From: CAWBXL01 sp963837365
GTDB taxonomy: Bacteria > Acidobacteriota > Terriglobia > Terriglobales > Acidobacteriaceae
NCBI GenBank assembly: GCA_963837365.1
Contig: CAWIMW010000002.1
Location: 62,001 to 126,000 of the forward strand
Reading direction: 5' to 3'
DNA length: 64,000 nucleotides
The notes beneath the pieces were generated by a model. The model was not told the DNA's origin and ran no database searches. It saw nothing but the letters and a program-made list of their open reading frames with translations. Each line of letters begins with the position of its first letter. Positions within the stretch are counted from its first letter, which is position 1. A program made the translations under genes and the position numbers. Shown here one piece after another: positions 9,630-18,243 of this stretch.

Positions 9630-10710
9630 CTATCGTTGCGGACAGGCTTCCATTTCCCGCTCCTCGCAACCCGCGGCGGGAGGGGTAAGGCCAGGTACAC
9701 GGCGCAGCCAGTTTTCCCGCCAATAGCAATAAATCGCTCTCGGGCAAAACCGGTTGTATTCGGACTTGCAGAACACCCCTTCCAGCACGATGCAGGGGTT
9801 TTTCATGTCCATCATCTTGCCGCTGCGCTCGTCCACGATGTGATGGACCCGCCGGAGCACACGGTAAATTCCCCCGCAAAAAGGAAGCATTTCGCCATCG
9901 AACAGCAGGCCGCGATTGCGTTTGTTTTTGTCCAGGGTGGCGATGATCTCTTCCCGGCTGCGCACCTGGACCAGTTCACCGGGCTGAAGATCGAGGACTT
10001 CCAGCGGCGTTTTGGCCTGTGTTCCAGCGACCGGAGGATAGGAAATCCCCTTATGCTCCCGCACAAAGCTCAGAAGATGGGCACGAATCACCCTGATGAG
10101 GGCCAGTGCTTTTTCAAGAATCCGCTCAATCCTGGAGTTGGCCTCGAACCCGCTGGCCAAGTTGCCCGAGCGAATGTCGCGGGCGTATTGTCTCGGATCC
10201 CACCACTTCATTTCGGAAGTGAAGTTGTGCAGTTCGGTGGCCTGGCAGTTGTAGATGACTCTCTCCCTCGGGATTGGTCTTTTGACTCGCCGCCAACAGA
10301 CTCCCTACTGAAACGAGCCGCGCGTTCCGGCCGTGCGCGCTCGCGAACGGAACCATGCTTTGCGAAGAGACTGTATTTTTCTCAGCCCGCTTGAGCCAGG
10401 CTTCCTTCCAGAAAATGAGGCAGCCTGCCTCACAGCCGCCGTGGCCCGAGCCGTCGCAGCGCGTCTCCAGATGGACCGCGTTCTCCATCCGGCGGATTGA
10501 CCATGGCACAACTGTGTCGCAGGTCTTGTCGGCGCGCTTGTAGACGCGCAACTTCTGCCCGCAGTATTGCAGCATTTCCGGCATGAAGGGTAGGCCCTCG
10601 AGCCAGCCCTTTTCGTCGAGCGTGGCCAGAATCTCTTCCTGGCTGCGGACTTCGACCCACTCTCCCGCCTTGAGATCCAGTGGCTTGGCATGAACTGAAC
10701 TGCTTTTCAT
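9630..10710 (-). CDS. Tandem-duplicated Cys-containing protein of unknown function (frameshifted)
   Basis: Two overlapping frames (10126-10710 and 9630-10211) join to one protein of about 359 residues if one base is removed near 10262, in the run GAGGGAGAGAG. Each half carries the same ~100-residue domain: LDLKAGEWVEVRS, EEILATLD, MPEMLQYCG and a final WKEAWLKR in the first; LDLQPGELVQVRS, EEIIATLD, GEMLPFCG and WRENWLRR in the second. Cysteines recur at equivalent places (YCG/FCG, the C after the LE motif, and the pair before WKEAWL/WRENWL), which suggests a metal-binding or disulfide fold. I know no function for it. It closes the polysaccharide locus directly after a glycosyltransferase, so a role in EPS is plausible but only contextual. 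Confidence 0.65.
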
Positions 10711-10713
10711 CTG

Positions 10714-11763
10714 CTAGTGCGTCTCCTTCGCTGGCAAGCCGGTGGGGGGAGTGCTTCCAGAAATCGTATGTTCCGATGGCGTGGGAGGGGCCTTGAAAAT
10801 CTTCTTGAAGGCTTCCTGGAAAACGAAGGACCCCATCGCCTTGGGCATCCGGCCCGCCAGGCGGACGAGGCTGAAACCGCCCGTTAGTTCTCTCAGCTTG
10901 CCCTTGTGATACTCCCAGAACTTCGCGTCCCGTCCTTCCAAGAAGCTTTTGGCCAGAAATTCGTAGTATCCAGACAACACATGCTCCCAGCAGGACTGAA
11001 ATTCGCCTTCGCTCAAATATTCGCGCCCGAAGGCCCGCAGCGCATACAGGATTCCGCTGGAAGAGGTCTGCAAATCATTTGACATTGCGGTCAGCGACTC
11101 TTCCCGGATGCGGGTGAAAGTGAGCACCTGGTGCACAAAACCAAAATCCGAATTCCGCAGCAGGTCGAAACAAACCTCCGTGTCGGCGTGAATATTGGCT
11201 TCGTTGAAAAAGGGATTACGCGCACGCACCAGATCGGCGCGATACAGCACCGTGGTGGCAGAGCCGAAAAGATACAAGGCCTCCAGAAAATGCCGGCGGC
11301 AGATGTCCCGTCCGGAAACCCGCCGGCTGGGATACGGCAGTCCGCTCCACGCCACGCGTTTTCCTTCAAGCGCGTAGGCGCTGATCAATCCAACCGAAGG
11401 GTTCTCTTCCCCCACCGCAACCATCTGCTCCAGGCAGTGGGGAAAAATCCAGTCGTCGCCGAACACAACCTTGCAATACTTGCTCTCCGCAGAAATCTGC
11501 CGCAAGGCGTGATTATGGTTCGGGATCGCGCGCAGGAACTCCTGGTTCTCATGCACCCGGATGCGCCGGTCCTTGGCCGCGTAACCGCGGGCAATTTCCC
11601 CGGTTCCGTCGGTGCTGCGATTGTCCACGATCGTGTAATCCCAATTCTGGTAGGTCTGCGCCAAAACGCTCTCGATGCACTCGGAGAGAAACTCCGCTCC
11701 GTTGTACACGGGCGTGACAATGCTTACCAGCGGCTGGCCCGAATTGTCGATGCTGACTGTCAT
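10714..11763 (-). CDS. Family 2 glycosyltransferase
   Basis: A 349-residue cytosolic GT-A enzyme. VSIVTPVYNGAEFL (about 13-26), the conserved acidic site in YTIVDNRSTDGTG, and FGDDWIFP (the DXD-like metal site, about 100-107) are clear. It probably moves a sugar from a nucleotide donor onto the lipid-linked EPS repeat unit. It lies between the Wzx flippase gene and the Cys-containing duplicated protein, 3 bp from the latter, so it is probably co-transcribed. Donor and acceptor cannot be read from the sequence. Confidence 0.88.
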   Translation of the reverse strand: MTVSIDNSGQPLVSIVTPVYNGAEFLSECIESVLAQTYQNWDYTIVDNRSTDGTGEIARGYAAKDRRIRVHENQEFLRAIPNHNHALRQISAESKYCKVVFGDDWIFPHCLEQMVAVGEENPSVGLISAYALEGKRVAWSGLPYPSRRVSGRDICRRHFLEALYLFGSATTVLYRADLVRARNPFFNEANIHADTEVCFDLLRNSDFGFVHQVLTFTRIREESLTAMSNDLQTSSSGILYALRAFGREYLSEGEFQSCWEHVLSGYYEFLAKSFLEGRDAKFWEYHKGKLRELTGGFSLVRLAGRMPKAMGSFVFQEAFKKIFKAPPTPSEHTISGSTPPTGLPAKETH

Positions 11764-11771
11764 CCAAAAAG

Positions 11772-13256
11772 CTAGGCCGGGGCCAGGGCCTTGTCCTCCA
11801 CCGGCGCGCGCTTGCGGAACCCTTTGATCACATCCATGTACAGCGCCTTCTGCCCCATGACGTAGAACAGCATGCCCACATAAACGATCAGAAGCACCAC
11901 GCCGGCAATGACGACCCTCGGCAGCGCCGGCATCAGCGGTATGCAGAGGCGATGGACGGCGAAGGCCACGGCCGCTCCCACCAGCCCCGAAAGCAGGGGC
12001 TTGGATACGGTCACGAGAATGTCACGCAGCGAAACGCCGGTGCCATGCACGCACCAGGCGATGTGGGGAATCACCCACAGAATCATGATCGCCGAATAGC
12101 CGAAAGCCACGCCCTTCGGCCCGTAGTGCAGCCCGGCGAGATATCCGCACATCACCACGGCGCCAGTACCATCGCAACCTTCAGGCTCCGTCCCACCATC
12201 CCCAGCGCGAACATCAGCCATGCCAGCGGATTGATCATGGCGAAGATCAGGATCGTCGGCGCCAGCAGCTGGAAAGATCGGCGCCGTCGCGGCCCACTTC
12301 GGCCCCAGCAGAACCTGGATCAGGTCGTTCGCGAAGAACCCGCACATGATGGTCATCGGGATGGTCATGGCGAGCACCAGCGAGTATCCCTTGAGGAAGT
12401 AATTCCTCAGCCGCGGCCGGTCGTTCTGCACGCGCGACATCGCCGAGAAGGCAACTTCGCCGACGGACTGAGTTGAGATTGTCGGTGGGAATATTGATCA
12501 GCTGATAGCCGCGGCCATAAAGTCCGAGGTCTTCCGCGCCCCAGAAGCGGCCCAGCAGGACTTTGTCCATGTTGTAGCCGATATAAACGATAATGCCGTT
12601 CAGCGTCAGGGTCCCGCCAAACTTCATCATGGAGCGGACTTCCGCGCCCCGGCGTGGCATGCCGGGCAGTCCAGCCGGCCACGATCCAGACACCCGATGG
12701 TAGTCCTCAGGGGAAAGGCAACGGCTTGCCCCACCAGCGCCCAGTACCCAAAACCCAGCATGGCCATGCCGATGGCGACAAGCGCGGCTACCACCAGCGC
12801 CACGACATTGATGACCGCCAACGCGGTGAAGCGGAGATGGCGTTGCAGGATGGCGGAATGCTGGATTCCGGCGGCATTGAACAGGAAGCCCAGCGACAAC
12901 ACCATGGTGATCCCGAGCAGCCGTGGCTCATGGTAAATGCTGACCACCAGCGGGGCGAACACCACTGCAAAAGATCGCCAAGGACCGCGCCAACCACGAA
13001 GATTGATCCAGAACAGCGTGGACAACTGCTCGTTACTGACTTCTTCGCGCTGCACCGTCGCGGTCGAAAGACCGAAGTCGCGGAACAGATTGAGAATGCC
13101 GGTAAAGGCCGTGACCATGCCCACCAGACCGAAGTCCTGAGGGAGAAGCAGGCGGGCCATGATCATGAGCGAGCCGATGCGGAACACAAAGTTCGCCGCC
13201 TGTGCCAAGATCCTGGCGAAACCGCCACGTATGGTTTTTTCTTTTAAATCCTTCAT
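11772..13256 (-). CDS. Polysaccharide flippase, Wzx/COG2244 type (frameshifted)
   Basis: Three overlapping frames (12627-13256, 12247-12693, 11772-12440) read as one polytopic protein of about 494 residues, the usual Wzx length. The N-terminus MKDLKEKTIRGGFARILAQA, then ARLLLPQDFGLVGMV and DFGLSTATVQ are typical of the lipopolysaccharide flippase family. Later segments such as NMDKVLLGRFWGAEDLGLYG and KPLLSGLVGAAVAFAVH are also characteristic. Frame changes fall near 12690, 12470, 12270 and 12165, and the last two compensate. The total span is an exact multiple of three, as expected from balanced errors. It should flip undecaprenyl-linked repeat units across the inner membrane for the O-antigen-ligase-like polymerase encoded at 36.6-38.1 kb. 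Confidence 0.8.
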
Positions 13257-13273
13257 TTAAACTTTGAGCCCGC

Positions 13274-13927
13274 TTAGAGAACAAACTTGCGTGAATAGAA
13301 AGCTTCCGCATAGCCACTGGGGGAGTTGCACTCCATGCCCCGCAGCCGCATGAGTCCGAGAAAAAGTTCCGGCTCAAACCAGCGCTTGGCACGCTGGGTG
13401 GCAAAAGCTTTCATTAAGAAATCGACTTTGTTCGTGTACATCTCTTTGTCGAGGGGGACAAAAAAGTTCGGCTGGCCAAGGTCGCCGTCATACTTCGGAA
13501 TTTCATATTCCAGAACCAGATGATTGCGGAAGGTGTTCCAGGTCAGCTCCGCAATCAAGCGGTGGTCCTGGTGGGCATCTTTACGGTTCTGGGTGAAGAC
13601 TATATCGGGTTTGATCTGTTTCAATTCTTCTTCAAATACAGTTTTGATTCTCGCGCCTTCAAAGGGGAAGAATCCATCCCGGAAATCCTTCACGATCAGC
13701 TCTTTCTTTTTCGCTTTTTCCAGGAAAAGCTCGGCGCTCTTGCGCGCTTCTTTCTCCCTCTCGCTGCCACCATGGCTAAATACCACCCAGCTAAATTCCA
13801 GGTTTGGATTGCTTGAGAGCAGCTGTAAAATTGTCCCGCCGCAGCCGATCTCTATATCGTCAGAATGGCAGCCGATACAGAGAAGCTTAAGGGGTTGCCC
13901 GTTTTGCACTGCGCTGATGGAGAGCAT
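13274..13927 (-). CDS. PIG-L/LmbE-family deacetylase
   Basis: 217 residues with the zinc motif in the form HSDDIEIGCGG (about 21-31; the family usually has HPDD) and a second motif AHQDHR (about 118-123). The family removes N-acetyl groups from GlcNAc-type sugars or sugar conjugates in the cytosol. It lies 17 bp upstream of the flippase gene and 16 bp from the cytidylyltransferase gene, so it probably deacetylates an amino sugar in the precursor. The P-to-S change keeps both metal-binding Asp residues. Confidence 0.85.
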   Translation of the reverse strand: MLSISAVQNGQPLKLLCIGCHSDDIEIGCGGTILQLLSSNPNLEFSWVVFSHGGSEREKEARKSAELFLEKAKKKELIVKDFRDGFFPFEGARIKTVFEEELKQIKPDIVFTQNRKDAHQDHRLIAELTWNTFRNHLVLEYEIPKYDGDLGQPNFFVPLDKEMYTNKVDFLMKAFATQRAKRWFEPELFLGLMRLRGMECNSPSGYAEAFYSRKFVL

Positions 13928-13943
13928 AGGTTATGCAGCGAAG

Positions 13944-14738
13944 CTACAGCTTGCTCCCGTTGGTCTTCCAGACTTCCCAAGGCGCATGTCCGCCCGAGGC
14001 CAGGCTTTCCAGGTGCTGCCGGTCTTTGAACGTATCCATGCTCTCCCAGAAACCGTCGTAGGTGTAGCCAATCAGTTGCTTCTCCTTCAGCAGGCGCTGG
14101 AAGGGTTCGATGACCAATTCTTCCTTGTCCTTCATGTAATCGAAAATCTGCTTCTTGAAGATGAAGTATCCGCCGTTGATGCGCAGATCGTCATTGGTCA
14201 TGGGATGAATGTCCGAAACCAGGCTGCCGTTGCCCTGGGCGATGGACACGGTGTGATAGGTCAGGTTGGGCTTCACGCATACGAAGCTCGCTACCTTGTT
14301 CTGCTGGTGAAAGTGGGCCAGCTGTTGGTCGAGCGGCAGGTCGCTCAGGCCGTCGCTGTAGTTGGCCAGAAACTCCTCTTCGCCTTCCAGATATTTCTGC
14401 GCGGCTTTCAACCTCATGCCGATGTTCGAACTGATCCCCGTGTCCGCGAAGGTGATGCGCCAGTCGTGGATGTCGCTGTTGATCAGCTTGAGGTCTTTGC
14501 CGCCTCCGGACAGCACGAAGTCATTCGAGGCGCACTCGTTATAGTTCAGAAAATAGTTTTTGATGGCTTCGGCCTTGTAGCCCAGGCACAAGATGAAATC
14601 CTTGTGGCCATAATGGGCGTAGTACTTCATCACGTGCCACAGCACGGGCCGCTGGCCGATGTGCACCATGGGTTTGGGCACGTCCTCCGCATCGCGGATA
14701 CGCATCCCCAGACCGCCGCAAAATAGAACGACCTTCAT
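13944..14738 (-). CDS. rfbF: Glucose-1-phosphate cytidylyltransferase-like nucleotidyltransferase
   Basis: 264 residues. The N-terminal nucleotide-binding motif is present as LFCGGLGMRIR, followed by PKPMVHIGQRPVLWHVMKYY, as in RfbF/DdhA enzymes that make CDP-glucose from CTP and glucose-1-phosphate. ANYSDGLSDL (about 125-134) holds the metal-binding Asp and GFWESMDTFKD is typical of the C-terminal end. With the next genes upstream (SAF-domain oxidoreductase, RmlC-like epimerase, SDR) it suggests a CDP-activated deoxy or branched sugar. The exact substrate is inferred from family likeness only. Confidence 0.85.
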   Translation of the reverse strand: MKVVLFCGGLGMRIRDAEDVPKPMVHIGQRPVLWHVMKYYAHYGHKDFILCLGYKAEAIKNYFLNYNECASNDFVLSGGGKDLKLINSDIHDWRITFADTGISSNIGMRLKAAQKYLEGEEEFLANYSDGLSDLPLDQQLAHFHQQNKVASFVCVKPNLTYHTVSIAQGNGSLVSDIHPMTNDDLRINGGYFIFKKQIFDYMKDKEELVIEPFQRLLKEKQLIGYTYDGFWESMDTFKDRQHLESLASGGHAPWEVWKTNGSKL

Positions 14739-14756
14739 TCCCCTGTCCCTATTTCC

Positions 14757-14856
14757 TTGTCATTCCGAAGCGCGTTCTTTGCGCGAGGAATCTGCTTTTT
14801 CACTGTCCAGGAAAGCGGATTCCTCCTTGTCGCTACGCTCCTCGTCGGAATGACAA
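14757..14856. repeat. 100-bp imperfect palindrome (acidobacterial-type intergenic repeat)
   Basis: Outer arms TTGTCATTCCGA (14757-14768) and TCGGAATGACAA (14845-14856) are perfect inverted copies. An inner pair, AGGAATCTGCTTTTTC and GAAAGCGGATTCCT, also pairs with small gaps. The element fills most of the 137-bp gap between the SAF oxidoreductase gene and rfbF. Repeats with GTCATTCCGA...GAGGAATC are, from memory, dispersed in acidobacterial genomes. It could be a non-autonomous mobile (MITE/REP-like) element and could also form an RNA hairpin between the two genes. Confidence 0.7.
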
Positions 14857-14875
14857 ATTTCTCGCGTCGCGCAAA

Positions 14876-16201
14876 TTAAGCGTGGACTGCTACTAACTCT
14901 TCCAACCAGGTCTCGCCGCGGAAATGCTTGTACTGCTCGGCGCGCAACTGGTCTGCCAGGCGCCCGGGAGGAAGGGTGACATCGTCGTAGGTGATGACCC
15001 CATCCTTTGGGATATCGTGTTTCAAAACACAGCCTTCGACAAGTCCCTCGGGAAGATACTTCATGCGGCACATTTCATCCGCGTTCACCGCTTCGCCGTA
15101 GGTCATGTACATGCCGTAGTCATCGAGGGTCTCGCCGGCTTTCAGCTCGCGCTTGGCAACGGCGCAAACCTCGACCACGGGACCGCCCAGCGGCTTAGCC
15201 AGCGAATCACGGAACAGCGCCACGCGGGCAATCGCCGCCGGAACTTCAAAGTGGACCAAATGGTAAGGGGTGAAGAACGAATACAACGGGCCTTCGCCCA
15301 TTTTGTAGAGATTGAGATAGTGCTGCTGCTTGGGATCGGGATGCTCGGCCAGCACATAGACCTTAGTCAGTGGCGTGCCCACGACGTAATCAATGACTCC
15401 GCCCAGCTTGCGGACTTGCTCGATATCATAGATCCTGCCGATTTTCATGACATCGTCTTTGTAATCCATGCCGCGTGACATGCCGCGGTTCATGACTTTA
15501 AAACCAGTTGCATTGGCAACGATGGCTTGTTCGAAACTGATCTTGGAGCCATCGGCGAAGCTGGTGACCATGGCCGGATTTTGTCCCCACTTCTCGGCAA
15601 ACCCCTTTTGCGTGGTGGGATTGCGATAGGGGTCCTGAAGGCCTTTGATGTTGCCAATCACGCGCGGGGTCAGGCCCAGGCCTTTCACCCAGCGGTACAG
15701 GTTGATCTGCACGCCCGGCTCGTCGCCATCGCAGGCGGAAAAAATGGCGCCATGTTTTGCGGCATAAGTCTGCATGATGGGGCCGATGGTGGCGTCGATT
15801 TCCGCATTCATCAGTACAACATCTTTGTGGTGCTTGAAGGCTTCAAAGGCAACCCGCGCGCCGAATTCGACCGAGCCGGTAACATCCACCAGCACATCGA
15901 CCTCGGTGGAACGCGCCAATAAGAATGCATCGCCGGTGGCGACCGTCTTGCCTTCCCGGATCGCAAGGTCAACTTCGCGCTGCGTCGTGGGAGAGGCAAC
16001 ATCCTTGACTCCAGCGTACTGGCAAAGATCGAACGCCCGCTGCGGCGTGCGGTTGTACACGCCCACCAGACGCATGCCCACGGTAGTGTTGACGATGTGA
16101 TTGGCCAGGCCGTGCGACATGAAACCAGCGCCGATTAAAGCTACGCGGATGGGACGGCCTTCCTTATGACGGGCTTCCAGTGCGGTATCAACCAATATCA
16201 T
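14876..16201 (-). CDS. NAD(P)-dependent oxidoreductase with C-terminal SAF domain
   Basis: 441 residues. A Rossmann motif IRVALIGAGFMSHG sits at about 18-31; VDVLVDVTGSVEFG and VVLMNAEIDATIGP resemble homoserine-dehydrogenase-like/Gfo-Idh enzymes. The C-terminal ~90 residues (VCAVAKRELKAGETLDDYG through YDDVTLPPG) form a SAF/FlgA-like domain. Proteins of this layout occur next to cytidylyltransferases in surface-sugar clusters. A redox step on a nucleotide-linked sugar is inferred but unproven. GAGGAA lies 8 bases before the ATG at 16201. The annotation 'flagellar FlgA' sometimes given to such proteins would reflect only the SAF domain. Confidence 0.8.
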   Translation of the reverse strand: MILVDTALEARHKEGRPIRVALIGAGFMSHGLANHIVNTTVGMRLVGVYNRTPQRAFDLCQYAGVKDVASPTTQREVDLAIREGKTVATGDAFLLARSTEVDVLVDVTGSVEFGARVAFEAFKHHKDVVLMNAEIDATIGPIMQTYAAKHGAIFSACDGDEPGVQINLYRWVKGLGLTPRVIGNIKGLQDPYRNPTTQKGFAEKWGQNPAMVTSFADGSKISFEQAIVANATGFKVMNRGMSRGMDYKDDVMKIGRIYDIEQVRKLGGVIDYVVGTPLTKVYVLAEHPDPKQQHYLNLYKMGEGPLYSFFTPYHLVHFEVPAAIARVALFRDSLAKPLGGPVVEVCAVAKRELKAGETLDDYGMYMTYGEAVNADEMCRMKYLPEGLVEGCVLKHDIPKDGVITYDDVTLPPGRLADQLRAEQYKHFRGETWLEELVAVHA

Positions 16202-16226
16202 TTTGAAATTCCTCGATGGACAGCGC

Positions 16227-16811
16227 TTACCCTACGCTGACCGGTTCCAACCGGGTCATTTTCTGCTTGAGCTCGGTTTCCTGCTCGCTCAATGGCTTCC
16301 AAACTTTGTCCTTGTCTGAGATTACGGCTACCGGCAGGGGCCATTCCAGTCCCAGGCGTGGGTCGTTGTAGAGCAAGCCGCCTTCGGTGCCGGGAGTATA
16401 AAACTCGCCCACCTGATAGCTGGTTTCCGTCTTATCGCGGAGAGCTTGATATCCGTGCGCGAAACGCTCGGGCACGTATAGAGCCCGATAGTTGTCTTCG
16501 TTCAGTTCGACCGCGATGTGCTGAAAATAGGTGGGACTCTCAGGCCGCAAGTCCACGATGATGTCGAGAATCGCGCCACGCGTGCAACGCACCAGCTTGG
16601 TTTCGGCAGCGGGCGGAAACTGGAAGTGCATGCCGCGGACGGTCCCCTTCCTGATATTGAATGCAGTATTTGCCTGGGCAATGGTCGGGTTTAGTCCGTA
16701 GGCCTTCATTTCGTTCTGGCAGAAGACGCGAGCGAAAAAGCCGCGTGAGTCTTCGCGCTTTTCCAGGTCGAGGATGAATGCGCCCTTCAGCTTGGTCTCG
16801 GTAAAAATCAT
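16227..16811 (-). CDS. rfbC: dTDP-4-dehydrorhamnose 3,5-epimerase-like protein (RmlC/RfbC family)
   Basis: 194 residues, a cupin of normal RmlC length. RGMHFQ gives the catalytic His (H62), FAHGYQAL the conserved H119, and YNDPRLGLEWP the Asp partner (about D150). RmlC enzymes epimerise C3 and/or C5 of dTDP-4-keto-6-deoxy sugars. No rmlA, rmlB or rmlD accompanies it here; its neighbours are a CDP-type cytidylyltransferase and SDR enzymes, so a CDP-linked or other 4-keto sugar may be the substrate. The 90-bp gap before it (16812-16901) holds only a 6-bp hairpin with arms GACGGG/CCCGTC. Confidence 0.88.
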   Translation of the reverse strand: MIFTETKLKGAFILDLEKREDSRGFFARVFCQNEMKAYGLNPTIAQANTAFNIRKGTVRGMHFQFPPAAETKLVRCTRGAILDIIVDLRPESPTYFQHIAVELNEDNYRALYVPERFAHGYQALRDKTETSYQVGEFYTPGTEGGLLYNDPRLGLEWPLPVAVISDKDKVWKPLSEQETELKQKMTRLEPVSVG

Positions 16812-16901
16812 TTGCGAATCCTGTCTCCTTATGAGCTTGTGTGGAGTCGGGGCTTGCTCCGGCGGACGGGGCTAAACCCGTCTCCAAAGGTTCCTGTTTT
16901 G

Positions 16902-17936
16902 TTACACGCCTACCGGTTGTTTTTCCGCAATCCAGTGAAGCGAGGAATCCAGTTCTCCGTCTTTTAGACGGCGCTGGATGGTCGCGATCCGCAGATAGCG
17001 GCTGCGTTGCTGGTCGGTGAGCCCAGCCTTGCGGTATGCGTCATAAAGTTCCTGCGCCCCTTTCGGAGCGTTCCACTTCAGCTTGAAGCCGAGTACGCGC
17101 TCAATCTTGTCACAGGTGACGCGATAGCAGCGCTTGTCCGGGCCGCCGTTGGGGTCGTATTCGATCTTCGCGCCAGTGATGTCCTTCACAATGTCAGCCA
17201 GCTCGCTGATGCGGTAGTTTTCTGCCTTACTGCCGACGTTGAACACTTCGTTGTGGATTTTCTCTTTCGGTGCGGAGAGCACGGTGATGGCAGCCCCCAT
17301 GATGTCGCGGATATGGACGATGGGACGCCACGGTGTGCCGTCGCTCTTGATGAAAATCTTGCCGGTGGTGACCGCAGCCGCGACAAAGTCATTCAAAACC
17401 ACGTCCAGCCGTAAGCGGGGAGATGCCCCGTACGCAGTCGCATTCCGCATGAAGGTCGGCGAGAAATGGTCGTCGGCCAGTTTTTTAACATCCCGCTCCA
17501 CAAAAACTTTGGACTCGCCGTAGGCGGTTACGGGATTCAGCGAAGCGGTCTCATCGAGAAAGTCATCTCCCGCCGCGCCGTAAGTGCTGCACGATGACGC
17601 GAAAACATAGCGCTTGGCGCCGGCCTGCTTGGCCAGTTCCGCCAGTTTCACCGAAGCGTGGTGATTGATGTCGTAAGTCAGGTTGCCGTTCAGATTGCCG
17701 AGCGGGTCATTGGACAGAGCCGCAAGGTGGACTACGGCGTCAAAGCCTTCCAGGTCAGCCTTGGTCAGGTCACGGATGTCTTTACGGACTTCGGGCAGCT
17801 TGGCCGCCGGCTCGCCGAAATCGCAGCCTTCGAACAGCCCAGTATCCAAGCCGACCACCTCATGGCCAGCTTCTTTCAACATCGCCCCGCCGACTGACCC
17901 GATATAGCCCTTGTGCCCGGTTAGCAATACTTTCAT
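16902..17936 (-). CDS. Extended SDR NAD-dependent epimerase/dehydratase
   Basis: 344 residues. The N-terminal TGHKGYIG (about 6-13) binds NAD(P), SSCSTYG carries the catalytic Ser/Thr, and YGESK supplies the Tyr and Lys (YxxxK). IVHIRDIMGA and NVGSKAENYRISELADIV are typical of nucleotide-sugar epimerases and dehydratases. It probably acts in the same sugar pathway as the RmlC-like, SAF-oxidoreductase and RfbF genes downstream. The upstream 307 bp likely carries the promoter. Substrate unknown. Confidence 0.87.
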   Translation of the reverse strand: MKVLLTGHKGYIGSVGGAMLKEAGHEVVGLDTGLFEGCDFGEPAAKLPEVRKDIRDLTKADLEGFDAVVHLAALSNDPLGNLNGNLTYDINHHASVKLAELAKQAGAKRYVFASSCSTYGAAGDDFLDETASLNPVTAYGESKVFVERDVKKLADDHFSPTFMRNATAYGASPRLRLDVVLNDFVAAAVTTGKIFIKSDGTPWRPIVHIRDIMGAAITVLSAPKEKIHNEVFNVGSKAENYRISELADIVKDITGAKIEYDPNGGPDKRCYRVTCDKIERVLGFKLKWNAPKGAQELYDAYRKAGLTDQQRSRYLRIATIQRRLKDGELDSSLHWIAEKQPVGV

Positions 17937-18243
17937 TTCACCCTACCCTTGAGAGATTTAGAGCTTGCCTAATGCGCAAATCGTTTCACTTAATAGTGCT
18001 GGATGGAGGCGAAGCGTTCCAAGTGGAAGGCTACGCCAAGTTGCTGGTTTTTGCGTCCGTCACCGGCATGTAAACACGTCTGAGAGTACTCTTAAAGTTA
18101 TGATTTCACACGCCCAAAGCTCCGGCGGTCAACCACAATCTTACCTGTATTCTACAAACGTACAATGGCCCAATAGTTACTGGGAGGAGGTCACTTGAGG
18201 GGAGGTTACTTCCCAAATCATACCAGATAACGTAGTCTGCCGA
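17937..18243. other. 307-bp intergenic region, probable promoter region for the CDP-sugar genes
   Basis: No open frame here shows coding signs, and both neighbours are on the minus strand. It contains one weak sigma70-like site (18138-18165, minus) and no strong hairpin with a T-run. A plus-strand stretch near 18009-18019 reads GGCGAAGCGTT; I attach no function to it. Confidence 0.5.
18138..18165 (-). promoter_or_regulatory. Weak sigma70-like promoter candidate
   Basis: Read on the minus strand, TTGTAC (18165-18160) and TAAGAT (18143-18138) are 16 bp apart, upstream of the SDR gene that starts at 17936. Both boxes match the consensus only partly. It is the best candidate in the gap, nothing more. 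Confidence 0.25.

Noticed and set aside
13524..14726. A 400-codon plus-strand open frame opposite the PIG-L and rfbF genes
   Set aside because: It is antisense to two clearly recognised proteins and shows no family motifs; it results from codon bias on the other strand.
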